Positions 1 through 5,750 of a DNA stretch of 5,750 bases are shown in pieces; position 1 is the first letter of the stretch, and each line of letters opens with the position of its first letter. Origin of the DNA: Lysobacterales bacterium. Lineage in GTDB: Bacteria > Pseudomonadota > Gammaproteobacteria > Xanthomonadales > SZUA-36. Position numbers and translations under genes: made by a program. The stretch lies in the NCBI GenBank assembly GCA_013213875.1, contig JABSSV010000396.1, positions 1 through 5,750 of the forward strand. The letters are read 5' to 3'. Below the pieces are notes generated by a model. That model was not told the origin of the DNA. It did not search any database and was given only the letters and a program-made list of their open reading frames with translations.

Positions 1-723
1 CGGGTACTGAAGGTGCTGGAAGGCATTCAGGCCGACTTCAATGGCGCTCAGGATGGTCAGATGCGTGTGTCCCTGGCGGATCTGATCGTGCTGGGGGGCG
101 CTGCAGCCCGGGAGCAGGCGGCGGAGGGCGCCGGCTATGAGCTGACCGTGCCTTTTGCACCAGGACGCACCGATGCCAGCCAGGCGCAGACTGATGTGCA
201 GTCTTTCGCCGTACTGGAACCGAGAGCCGATGGTTTCCGTAACTACTTCAGCGAGGGTAACAGCCGGTCTCCCGCCGAGCTCCTGGTAGACCGGGCATCC
301 CTGCTGACGCTGACGGTGCCGGAGATGACCGTCCTGGTGGGTGGTCTGCGTGCGCTGGATGCCAATGCCGGGGGGCTTGAGCACGGCGTCTTTACTGATC
401 GACCGGGCACGCTCAGCAACGATTTCTTTGTCAACCTGCTGAGCATGGACACAGCCTGGAGCAAGGCGGCTACGCCAGGCGTGTACGAAGGCCGGGATCG
501 GGTCAGCGGTGCCTTGCAGTGGACAGCGACGCCGGTGGATCTGATCTTCGGCTCCCATGCCGAGCTGCGGGCTATCGCTGAGGTCTACGGCGCCAGTGAT
601 GGCGAACAGAAGTTCATGCGTGATTTTGTGGCTGCCTGGACCAAGGTCATGCAATTGGACCGCTTCGACCTGGATGCGGGCGGTGGCCATGGCGTGCTGG
701 TGGCGCAAATAACAGCGCGTTAG
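1..723 (+). CDS. katG: Catalase-peroxidase KatG, C-terminal part (5' end outside window)
   Basis: This is the last 240 codons of a bifunctional haem catalase-peroxidase, which removes hydrogen peroxide and oxidises small donors. The reading frame is open from base 1, so the gene starts upstream. KatG proteins are about 720-740 residues, so about one third is visible: the C-terminal peroxidase-like domain, which does not bind haem but supports folding of the active domain. Family landmarks are SLADLIVLGG, FAPGRTDASQ, LTVPEMTVLVGGLRAL, FFVNLLSMDTAW, and near the end WTATPVDLIFGSHAELRA followed by FMRDFVAAWTKVMQLDRFDL. The haem pocket and the Trp-Tyr-Met adduct belong to the upstream part, so catalytic competence cannot be judged here. 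After the usual LDRFDL ending the protein runs on for about 15 residues rich in glycine. A strong hairpin follows 17 bases after the stop, so this is probably the end of its transcript. Confidence 0.97.
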   Translation, partial: RVLKVLEGIQADFNGAQDGQMRVSLADLIVLGGAAAREQAAEGAGYELTVPFAPGRTDASQAQTDVQSFAVLEPRADGFRNYFSEGNSRSPAELLVDRASLLTLTVPEMTVLVGGLRALDANAGGLEHGVFTDRPGTLSNDFFVNLLSMDTAWSKAATPGVYEGRDRVSGALQWTATPVDLIFGSHAELRAIAEVYGASDGEQKFMRDFVAAWTKVMQLDRFDLDAGGGHGVLVAQITAR

Positions 724-740
724 CGCCAGGCGCAATGAGT

Positions 741-778
741 CAGGGGCAGCGCAGCAGCGCTGCCCCTGTTATTGTTGG
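741..778 (+). terminator. Hairpin terminator after katG
   Basis: Bases 741-752 and 757-768 form a perfect 12-bp GC-rich inverted repeat around a 4-base AGCA loop. A short T-rich but interrupted tail follows (TTATTGTTGG). The position 17 bases after the katG stop fits intrinsic termination. The tail is poorer in T than a textbook terminator, so efficiency is uncertain. Confidence 0.85.
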
Positions 779-832
779 CGCCCAAGTTTGGACAGTGCCA
801 TGCCACCAGGGCTGGCTTAAGAGAGCGTATTC

Positions 833-1252
833 ATGACAACACCTTATCGCGTGCGTTGGGCCGGCGGCCTGCGCTTTATCGGCAGCACGGCCAAGGGCCA
901 CTCTACCGTCATGGACGGCGACAGCGAGGTCGCCATGACGCCCATGGACATGTTGCTGTTGGGTACCGGGGCTTGCGCGGCTATCGATCTGGTCATGATC
1001 CTGAAAAAAGGCCGGGAGCAGTTGGTCCATGCGGAGGTTGAACTGCGCGGTGAGCGGCGCGATGAAATGCCGCGCTACTTTACCGGGGTGAAACTCCACT
1101 TCGTGGTTTCAGGCCGAGCGCTGAGCCCGGCCAAGGTGGAGCGTGCCATCGCGCTCGCCATGGAGAAATACTGCTCGGCGTCCGCGCAATTGGCCGCCTT
1201 GGCCGACATCCAGACCAGCTTTGAAATCCTGGAAGCGGAGTTGCCCGAGTAG
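833..1252 (+). CDS. OsmC family protein, YhfA-like
   Basis: This 139-residue protein belongs to the OsmC/Ohr superfamily of small dimeric, cysteine-based proteins; several members reduce organic or fatty acid hydroperoxides. The length fits the short YhfA-type branch (E. coli YhfA is about 134 residues). Both superfamily cysteines are present: Cys48 in the stretch MLLLGTGACAAIDLV at the start of the central helix, and Cys114 in MEKYCSASAQL. The N-terminus carries the typical VRWAGGLRFIG strand and a PMDM motif before the helix. The ATG at 833 is preceded by a purine-rich GAGAG (821-825) at good spacing, and the first residues match the family start. It lies 110 bases after katG but beyond a strong terminator, so it probably has its own promoter; I could not identify one. 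YhfA proteins have no settled physiological substrate, so a peroxidase role is inferred from the cysteines and the katG neighbour. Confidence 0.9.
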   Translation: MTTPYRVRWAGGLRFIGSTAKGHSTVMDGDSEVAMTPMDMLLLGTGACAAIDLVMILKKGREQLVHAEVELRGERRDEMPRYFTGVKLHFVVSGRALSPAKVERAIALAMEKYCSASAQLAALADIQTSFEILEAELPE

Positions 1253-1395
1253 GGTGGCGGCGCCCGCTAGGGGCTCAAGACCAATCGTTGATATCGCTAA
1301 CCTGCGGGCCCGCCCCAGCTTTACCCTATCGGGTGGGATGCGGAACGTAAGTCAGTCATGGATGGTGGCGCCCTTCTAGTAATGAGTTCCATGTC
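1253..1395. other. Intergenic gap between osmC-like and gcvT-like genes
   Basis: These 143 bases hold no convincing gene. A perfect 10-bp palindrome (gcgggcccgc) sits at 1304-1313 and a weak 4-bp stem (ACCC/GGGT) at about 1323-1334. Neither has a T-tract, and no good -35/-10 pair was found. The gap is long enough to carry a promoter or operator for the downstream methyltransferase, but this is only a possibility. Confidence 0.4.
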
Positions 1396-2583
1396 ATGCC
1401 CGCTAAAGCGCCCTTTTTTGATGCCCTGAACCGCACCCCCGAACGCAGCTACGAATGGCTGGCCACCGAGGGCGCGGAGGATGCTGATTTTATCGATTGG
1501 AACGGTCGTCTCATGCCCATGAACTACGGCGATGCGGAAGCGGAGTACCACGCGATACGCAACAGCGCCGCCGTCTGTGACGTCTCACCCATGCGCAAGG
1601 TGATGATGCAGGGTGAAGGTGCGGCTACGTTCCTAGACCATTTGCTGACCCGCCCGGTCAGCACCATGGCCACCGGCAGCGGTCAGTACGTGGTGTTCTG
1701 CGACCAGGCCGGTACCATGCTGGACGATGCGATTGTGCATCGTGCGGGTGCCGATCGTTTTCTCATGTTTCCGTCGGATATGGACCACCGCCCCTGGTTT
1801 GAACAGGTGGCCAGTCACTATGGTCTGGGTGATGTGCGTTTCAGCGATTGCACGGATGAGTTGGCGGGTCTTGCGATTCAGGGTCCCGACTCAGCGCGGG
1901 TCGTACAGGCGCTCGGGGTGCCTGACATCGAGCAGTTGGCGCCCTCCCGCTTCATCGAGTTCATGCTGGGCAGCGTGCCGGTGCGCGTGGTGCGCATGGG
2001 TTTTACCGGTGATCTTGGCTACGAGCTCTGGTTCCCGACCAGTGCTGTGGACGCACTGGTCAAGGGCTTGCAGCAGGCGCGCGATACGCTGGCGATTGAG
2101 CTGCCGGGCTACGGTCTGACCGCCCTGCAGGCCTGCCGCCTGGAAGCGGGTTTTATCGTGGCCGGTTGGGACTGCTCCTCAGCCATTGATCCCCAGCCCG
2201 GTTTTGAGCGTTCGCCCTTTGAGCTGGGGCTGGGTTGGCTGGTGAATCTGGAAGCGGGTCCGTTCTTTGGGCGCGAGGCCCTGCGCGAGCAGCAAGCATC
2301 CGGGCCCGCCCACACGCTGCGCTACGCGCTGATTGACGGCGCGGAACCGGTAGCGGATGGTACGCGCCTCCTGCACGACGGTGAGGATGTTGGGCAAATC
2401 ACCAGTTCAGCCTGGTCCTGGGGTCTGGGCGTTACGGTGGCGAATGCCAGCCTGGTCTCGGCTGCAGCAGGTTTGGAGACGGCGGAACTGGAAGCGGCGG
2501 GCACGGCGCGCGGCGTCCGTTTGCAGGCTGAACTGCCGCGGCGCTTTCCCCTGGCCCGCAAGATTCCCGCGCCGCTGGATTGA
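1396..2583 (+). CDS. GcvT-like folate-dependent methyl/aminomethyltransferase
   Basis: This 395-residue protein has the full layout of the GcvT/T-protein fold, whose members move one-carbon units from an amine, sulfonium or aryl ether donor to tetrahydrofolate. Visible landmarks are YHAIRNSAAVCDVSPM (51-66; the T-protein family usually has DVSHM), LDDAIVHR at about 109-116 (the aspartate pair of the folate site), LAIQGPDSARVV (159-170), GFTGDLGYELWFP (202-214), LEAGFIVAGWDC (249-260) and GLGWLV with FFGREAL (278-296), ending in the small C-terminal beta domain. The ATG at 1396 has a weak upstream GAG; an ATG at 1391 is out of frame. No gcvH or gcvP lies nearby and the sequence drifts from housekeeping GcvT, so it is more likely a catabolic paralogue. 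Candidate donors are dimethylglycine, sarcosine, glycine betaine, dimethylsulfoniopropionate (DmdA type) or another methylated compound. The carnitine-type genes on the opposite strand favour a methylamine donor. Fold is confident, substrate is not. Confidence 0.88.
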   Translation: MPAKAPFFDALNRTPERSYEWLATEGAEDADFIDWNGRLMPMNYGDAEAEYHAIRNSAAVCDVSPMRKVMMQGEGAATFLDHLLTRPVSTMATGSGQYVVFCDQAGTMLDDAIVHRAGADRFLMFPSDMDHRPWFEQVASHYGLGDVRFSDCTDELAGLAIQGPDSARVVQALGVPDIEQLAPSRFIEFMLGSVPVRVVRMGFTGDLGYELWFPTSAVDALVKGLQQARDTLAIELPGYGLTALQACRLEAGFIVAGWDCSSAIDPQPGFERSPFELGLGWLVNLEAGPFFGREALREQQASGPAHTLRYALIDGAEPVADGTRLLHDGEDVGQITSSAWSWGLGVTVANASLVSAAAGLETAELEAAGTARGVRLQAELPRRFPLARKIPAPLD

Positions 2584-2636
2584 AGCGCTTCCCGCGGCAG
2601 GCCCGCAGTGGCCGGTTACAATGGTGGCGCTGCTGC

Positions 2637-2641
2637 GAGGA
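2637..2641 (+). promoter_or_regulatory. Ribosome binding site deciding the PLP-enzyme start
   Basis: GAGGA lies 6 bases before the ATG at 2648. It favours that start over the in-frame ATG at 2621, which has no such site and would add nine non-family residues. A -10-like TACAAT at 2617-2622 lacks a matching -35, so no promoter is called. Confidence 0.7.
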
Positions 2642-2647
2642 CAAGCC

Positions 2648-3754
2648 ATGCGTGATTTGAAACCTGAAACCCTTCTGGTGAAAGCCGGGCGACCGCACGG
2701 GCCGGGACAACCACTGAATACGCCCATCGTGCCGTCATCCAACTTTGTGCTCGGCGAGGGCAAGGTCTACAGTCGGGAAGACGGCACGTCGACCTGGCAG
2801 GCGCTGGAAGAGGTGGTGGGTGAGCTGGAGCAGGGGCAGGCCATTGCCTACGCCTCCGGGATGGCAGCCGCGGCGGCGGCCTTCGAACAGGTTCCCCAGG
2901 GAGGGCAGGTGGTTTTACCCTCGGACTGCTACCAGGGCGTTCTTAACTTGGCGCTGGCGGGTGAAGCACAGGGTCGTTGGCGCTTGCTCCGGTTGGCCAC
3001 GGAGGACACGGACGCCTGGTGTACTGCTGCCGGCCATGCGGACATGCTGTGGCTGGAAACGCCATCCAACCCCTTACTGCTGCTGGCCGATCTGAACACC
3101 ATCGCGGCCACACCGCGTGCGGGCCTGTTGGTAGTCGATAACACCTTTGCCACGCCACTGCTGCAGCGCCCGCTCACGCGCGGCGCCGATCTGGTACTGC
3201 ACTCGGCCACCAAATATATCGGCGGTCATTCGGACCTGCTCGGGGGGCTGCTGGTCGCCCGTGATCCGGCGCTGGCGGAGCGGCTTGTACTGGCGCGCAA
3301 GCTGCAGGGCGCAACGCCCGGAATGCTGGAGGCCTATCTGGCGGCTCGCGGCGTACGTACGCTGGCGGTGCGCCTGGAACGGGCCCAGCACAACGCTGCG
3401 CGTCTGGCGGCCTTTCTGGAGGCGCATCCACAGGTGCACGAGGTCCGCTATCCCGGTCTTAGCTCGCATCCCCAGCATGCATTGGCCCGGCAACAGCTGG
3501 ACGGGTTCGGCGCCATGCTGACGTTCCTGGTGCAGGGAGATGGGGCAACGGCTGATGCCCTGTGCGCTGCGGTGCAGATCATCAATCACGCCACCAGTCT
3601 TGGTTCCGTTGAGAGCACCATGGAACGCCGTTCCGTGTACGCGGGAGCCGAACATCTGCCCCCCAATCTGCTCCGACTGAGCGTGGGAATTGAGGCGGTT
3701 GAGGATCTGGAAGCGGATCTCGCCGCTGCCCTGCAGCGCGTCAGCGCGGCCTAA
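2648..3754 (+). CDS. Cys/Met metabolism PLP-dependent enzyme (cystathionine gamma-lyase/gamma-synthase type)
   Basis: This 368-residue protein is a fold-type I pyridoxal phosphate enzyme of the transsulfuration family, which makes or splits cystathionine or releases thiols from sulfur amino acids. The PLP lysine is Lys189 in LHSATKYIGGHSD. Asp164 in VVDNTFATP should contact the pyridine nitrogen, and YASGMAA (68-74) is the phosphate-side loop. LETPSNP (136-142) and LLRLSVGIE near the C-terminus, carrying the carboxylate-binding arginine, also match. The C-terminal segment SVESTMERRSVYAG resembles the branch often annotated as cystathionine gamma-lyase rather than classical MetB or MetC. The usual YSRxxNPT loop is changed to YSREDGTSTW, with one extra residue and no Asn-Pro. 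The gene starts 64 bases after the methyltransferase stop and could be co-transcribed with it. Its stop overlaps that of the convergent thioesterase. Lyase, synthase and sulfhydrylase activities cannot be told apart from sequence alone. Confidence 0.9.
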   Translation: MRDLKPETLLVKAGRPHGPGQPLNTPIVPSSNFVLGEGKVYSREDGTSTWQALEEVVGELEQGQAIAYASGMAAAAAAFEQVPQGGQVVLPSDCYQGVLNLALAGEAQGRWRLLRLATEDTDAWCTAAGHADMLWLETPSNPLLLLADLNTIAATPRAGLLVVDNTFATPLLQRPLTRGADLVLHSATKYIGGHSDLLGGLLVARDPALAERLVLARKLQGATPGMLEAYLAARGVRTLAVRLERAQHNAARLAAFLEAHPQVHEVRYPGLSSHPQHALARQQLDGFGAMLTFLVQGDGATADALCAAVQIINHATSLGSVESTMERRSVYAGAEHLPPNLLRLSVGIEAVEDLEADLAAALQRVSAA

Positions 3755-4164
3755 TCACCGCCGTCATGTAACCAGGGCGCAGCACTGCTACGCATGGTTT
3801 CGGTGAGCGCAACGGCCTTGCGTGCTTCCAGGTCAAAGAGCACCGAGGTGCTGAGCTGCACCGCCACCGTGGCCTGATCGGCGAGACGGCGCATGCTGTA
3901 GCGCACCTGCACGGACTTGCCGCCCATGCGCATCAGGGTGCCGTGGACCTCCAGCAAATCTCCGGCGGCCACCTCCGCGTGATAGTCAATCTCATGGCGC
4001 ACATCGGCCCAGCCCAGACCCGGTGCGTTAGCGCCGAAAGCCCGGGTCAGGAAATGGTAGGACGCATCGTCGAAGCGGGCCACGTAAAAACGTGTGGTGA
4101 GATGTCCCTGTACGTCACATTCCCAGGGATGCGCAACCGATTGATTGACCAGCATGGCACTCAT
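3751..4164 (-). CDS. cdhB: Hot-dog fold acyl-CoA thioesterase, probable betainyl-CoA thioesterase
   Basis: This 137-residue protein has the size and pattern of a single-domain 4-hydroxybenzoyl-CoA-type hot-dog thioesterase. The N-terminal WECDVQGHLTTRFY (14-27) carries the family D-x-x-x-H signature with the likely catalytic Asp17 and His21; TT replaces the more common NN. FDDASYHFL (31-39) begins the central helix. Later strands include YHAEVAAGDLLEVHG and GGKSVQVRYSM. The start overlaps the BKACE stop as ATGA, with AGGA at 4175-4178 as a possible ribosome site, so translation is probably coupled. Directly after a dehydrocarnitine-type BKACE, the expected job is hydrolysis of betainyl-CoA to glycine betaine and CoA in the cytoplasm. 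That substrate is inferred from context. In some bacteria this domain is fused to carnitine dehydrogenase; here it stands alone. The cdhB/cdhC letters follow the Pseudomonas naming as I remember it. Confidence 0.82.
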   Translation of the reverse strand: MSAMLVNQSVAHPWECDVQGHLTTRFYVARFDDASYHFLTRAFGANAPGLGWADVRHEIDYHAEVAAGDLLEVHGTLMRMGGKSVQVRYSMRRLADQATVAVQLSTSVLFDLEARKAVALTETMRSSAAPWLHDGGD

Positions 4165-5054
4165 GGCGTCTGTTTCCTGAGACCCAGCAGTTCCCGCGTG
4201 GCCTGTGGCCCCAGCACGGACCCGCCCATGTTTTCAACGATGTTGACCGCACGTTCTACCAGCTGGGCGTTGGTGGCCGGCACGCCTTTGGCCAGATAAA
4301 GATTGTCTTCCAGGCCCACACGAACGTTGCCGCCCATCAGCACAGACAGGGCGACCCAGGGCAGGGATTTGGCGCCCAGCGCAAAGCCCGCAAATATGGC
4401 GTTCTCCGGCAGGTTGTTGCGCAGCGCGAGGAAGTTCTCCGGCGTTGCTTCAATGCCCCAGGGAATACCCATGCACATTTGCAGCAGTGGCGGATCGTTG
4501 ATCAGCCCTTCCTTGACCAGTTGCCGGGCAAACCAGGCCTGGCCGAGGTCAAAGACCTCAAGTTCCGGCTTCACGCCCAGTTCCCGGGCCAGCCTGGCGC
4601 CGCGGCGCAGCAGATCAGCGGTGGATACGTAGACGTAATGATCCGAGATATAATTGAAGGATCCGCAATCGAGGCTGCAGATTTCCGGCAGGCACTCGAC
4701 CACATGCCGCATGCGCTCTTCCTGGCCAACACAGTCGGTGCCCTCGGTAAAGTTCAGCAGGTCCTCATCGGGCCCCAGAAACAGGTCCCCACCCATACCG
4801 CAGGTGAGGTTGATGGCTACATCCGTATCGCTGTCGCGAACGCGATCAACCACCTCGCGAAACAGTTTCGAATCGCGACTGCCGGCGCCGGTTTCCGGGT
4901 CGCGAACGTGTATATGCGCGATCGCAGCGCCCGCCTTGGCCGCATCAATGGCTGCTGCTGCGATGTCTTTCGGCGTTACCGGCACGTGTGGGCTGCGGCT
5001 GGGAGAGTCGCCAGCGCCGGTCACGGCGCAGGTTATAAAGGGTGTTCGATTCAT
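4161..5054 (-). CDS. cdhC: BKACE (DUF849) enzyme, probable 3-dehydrocarnitine cleavage enzyme
   Basis: This 297-residue TIM-barrel protein belongs to the beta-keto acid cleavage enzymes, which join a beta-keto acid with acetyl-CoA to give acetoacetate and a new acyl-CoA. Zinc ligands are visible: His47 and His49 in AHIHVRD, and Glu249 in VRVGLED, with Arg245 and Asp250 matching the catalytic pair of 3-keto-5-aminohexanoate cleavage enzyme. The start FITCAVTGAGD and the stretch INLTCGMGGDL (81-91) resemble the subgroup acting on 3-dehydrocarnitine, which yields acetoacetate and betainyl-CoA. The start at 5054 is chosen because family homology begins at MNRTPFITC. An in-frame ATG at 5144 would add 30 unrelated residues running into the upstream gene. 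The ribosome site is weak. The gene sits 28 bases after the small membrane protein gene and overlaps the thioesterase by 4 bases. The family is certain; the carnitine substrate is likely but rests on subgroup resemblance and the thioesterase. Confidence 0.92.
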   Translation of the reverse strand: MNRTPFITCAVTGAGDSPSRSPHVPVTPKDIAAAAIDAAKAGAAIAHIHVRDPETGAGSRDSKLFREVVDRVRDSDTDVAINLTCGMGGDLFLGPDEDLLNFTEGTDCVGQEERMRHVVECLPEICSLDCGSFNYISDHYVYVSTADLLRRGARLARELGVKPELEVFDLGQAWFARQLVKEGLINDPPLLQMCMGIPWGIEATPENFLALRNNLPENAIFAGFALGAKSLPWVALSVLMGGNVRVGLEDNLYLAKGVPATNAQLVERAVNIVENMGGSVLGPQATRELLGLRKQTP

Positions 5055-5082
5055 GATGGGTACTCGCGACCTGTGTGGCAGG

Positions 5083-5412
5083 TCAGAAAATAAGATTGGC
5101 CAGCCAGTTCCAGGCGGCGGCACTGCCGCCGGCAGCCATGGCAACCAGGCTCATCAGGGGATGTTCTTTCTTCAAGAGGCCGGCCAGGCCAAACAGGGCG
5201 CCCAGAGCGCCCAGCGCCATTTGCAGCTGCGCCAGTCGGTCGCGCGGTGCGCGGCGTTTGCCATCCCAGAGCTCCCGGCCCTTGTCCAGGGCCTGCTCGG
5301 TCACGCTTTTCACCGTGGGGGTCTGCTGCTCACGCAAGTTGTCACCGGCGATAGCCAAGCCCAGACCGCTCAGTGCCAGCACCAGCCCGAGCAGCGCCAA
5401 AATGTTTTTCAT
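5083..5412 (-). CDS. Small hydrophobic membrane protein, function unknown
   Basis: I do not recognise this 109-residue protein. Residues 1-23 have a lysine followed by a leucine/glycine-rich hydrophobic run ending in AIAGDN, which reads as a signal peptide with an AIA cleavage site or as a membrane anchor. Residues 24-60 are polar and charged, with several Arg, Lys, Asp and Glu. Residues 61-80 and 86-109 are two more Ala/Gly/Leu-rich segments split by a short KKEHP turn, so a membrane hairpin is likely. The C-terminus ends in aromatic residues (WNWLANLIF). AAGGG lies 4 bases before the ATG, a good though tight ribosome site. A candidate promoter lies at 5455-5483 and the BKACE gene starts 28 bases after the stop, so the three minus-strand genes may form one operon. 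The hydrophobicity pattern, start signal and spacing support a real gene; a link to carnitine is not shown. Confidence 0.75.
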   Translation of the reverse strand: MKNILALLGLVLALSGLGLAIAGDNLREQQTPTVKSVTEQALDKGRELWDGKRRAPRDRLAQLQMALGALGALFGLAGLLKKEHPLMSLVAMAAGGSAAAWNWLANLIF

Positions 5413-5454
5413 GGAACCCTTACCTGCTTGAGATTTTTTTACGCTATGCGTTCG

Positions 5455-5483
5455 ATCATTTCATGTTACCGCCGGCCTTTCAA
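5455..5483 (-). promoter_or_regulatory. Candidate sigma70 promoter before the small membrane protein
   Basis: On the minus strand TTGAAA (5483-5478) and AATGAT (5460-5455) are separated by exactly 17 bases, matching the -35 box at 5 of 6 and the -10 box at 4 of 6 positions. Transcription would start near 5448 and leave a leader of about 36 bases that includes an A-run (5434-5440) before the ribosome site. It lies between proA and the next gene, so it would separate the carnitine-type genes from proA. Confidence 0.4.
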
Positions 5484-5493
5484 CCGCCGATTT

Positions 5494-5750
5494 TCAGTTT
5501 TCTCGCACCTGTCCCTGACCGCGCACCAGCCACTTGTAACTGGTGAGTTCCGGCAAGGCCATGGGGCCGCGAGCGTGAAGTTTCTGGGTGCTGATACCGA
5601 TCTCTGCCCCCATGCCAAATTGACCCCCATCGGTAAAGGCCGTGGAGGCGTTGGCGTAAACCGTGGCTGCGTCTACTTCCTTGAGAAAGCGTTCCAGTAC
5701 CGCCGCATCTTCTGCCACCACAGCTTCCGAATGACGAGACGAGTGTTGGC
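5494..5750 (-). CDS. proA: Gamma-glutamyl phosphate reductase ProA, C-terminal part (5' end outside window)
   Basis: The last 85 codons of proA are visible. The enzyme reduces gamma-glutamyl phosphate to glutamate semialdehyde with NADPH, the second step of proline synthesis from glutamate. The reading continues past the first in-frame start-like codon to the window edge, giving HSSRHSEAVV ahead of ERFLKEVDAATVYANAST, FGMGAEIGIST, LHARGP and LTSYKWLVRG, all classical for the ProA C-terminus. The catalytic cysteine lies in the missing upstream part. The protein ends normally shortly after the YKWLVRGQG stretch. No convincing terminator follows: a CGGC/GCCG stem is only 4 bp and has no T-tract. 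Some read-through into the membrane-protein gene 81 bases downstream is therefore possible. Confidence 0.97.
   Translation of the reverse strand, partial: QHSSRHSEAVVAEDAAVLERFLKEVDAATVYANASTAFTDGGQFGMGAEIGISTQKLHARGPMALPELTSYKWLVRGQGQVREN

Noticed and set aside
1304..1334. Palindrome and small stem as terminator of the osmC-like gene
   Set aside because: The stems are short and no T-tract follows; GC-rich DNA gives such palindromes by chance.
2357..2647. Upstream extension of the PLP-enzyme frame inside the methyltransferase gene
   Set aside because: The frame is open but the added residues have no family similarity, overlap the methyltransferase out of frame, and the good ribosome site points to the ATG at 2648.
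3074..3655. 193-codon minus-strand open frame opposite the PLP enzyme
   Set aside because: Antisense shadow of a well-supported gene; composition is random-looking and there is no start signal.
1230..3720. Recurring CTGGAAGCGG string in several genes
   Set aside because: It encodes Leu-Glu-Ala in each reading frame with preferred codons; it is a codon-use echo, not a DNA repeat.
4479..5093. 204-codon plus-strand open frame opposite the BKACE gene
   Set aside because: It is antisense to a clearly conserved enzyme, has no recognisable motif, and is explained by high GC content lowering stop frequency.
5055..5144. Longer BKACE start at 5144
   Set aside because: The extra 30 residues are proline-rich and unlike the family, and would overlap the end of the small membrane-protein gene; homology begins at 5054.
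5466..5493. Terminator after proA
   Set aside because: CGGCGG occurs twice here as a direct rather than inverted repeat; the only stem is 4 bp with no T-run.

Overview
The window is about 5.75 kb of dense, GC-rich bacterial chromosome. It holds seven genes: two cut by the window edges and five complete. The protein families (KatG, YhfA-like OsmC, ProA, a carnitine-type BKACE) and the codon bias towards G/C fit a proteobacterium, most likely a heterotrophic gammaproteobacterium. That placement is inferred from family resemblance, not from a marker gene. No tRNA, rRNA, CRISPR array, insertion sequence or phage gene is visible.

Left half, plus strand. The C-terminal third of a catalase-peroxidase (katG) ends at 723 and is followed by a perfect 12-bp stem terminator. 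Next come a small OsmC/YhfA-type protein (833-1252), a GcvT-like folate-dependent methyl/aminomethyltransferase (1396-2583) and a PLP enzyme of the cystathionine gamma-lyase/gamma-synthase family (2648-3754). The first two genes suggest peroxide and thiol stress. The next two suggest one-carbon and sulfur amino acid metabolism.

Right half, minus strand. The 3' end of proA (proline synthesis) enters from the right edge. It is followed by a possible sigma70-type promoter, a 109-residue hydrophobic protein of unknown function, a BKACE enzyme of the 3-dehydrocarnitine-cleaving type, and a hot-dog thioesterase that overlaps it by an ATGA junction. The BKACE and thioesterase together match the part of aerobic carnitine catabolism that turns 3-dehydrocarnitine plus acetyl-CoA into acetoacetate and betainyl-CoA, and then into glycine betaine. 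The carnitine dehydrogenase that should feed them is not in the window.

The two halves converge at 3751-3754, where the stop codons of the PLP enzyme and the thioesterase overlap. A working inference is that glycine betaine made by the minus-strand pair could be demethylated by a folate-dependent route, with the GcvT-like protein as a candidate methyl acceptor step. The sequence does not prove that link. I see no clearly new multi-gene system. The points most worth following up are the orphan carnitine pair with its unknown membrane-protein neighbour, the GcvT-like enzyme of unknown substrate, and the atypical substrate-loop motif of the PLP enzyme.
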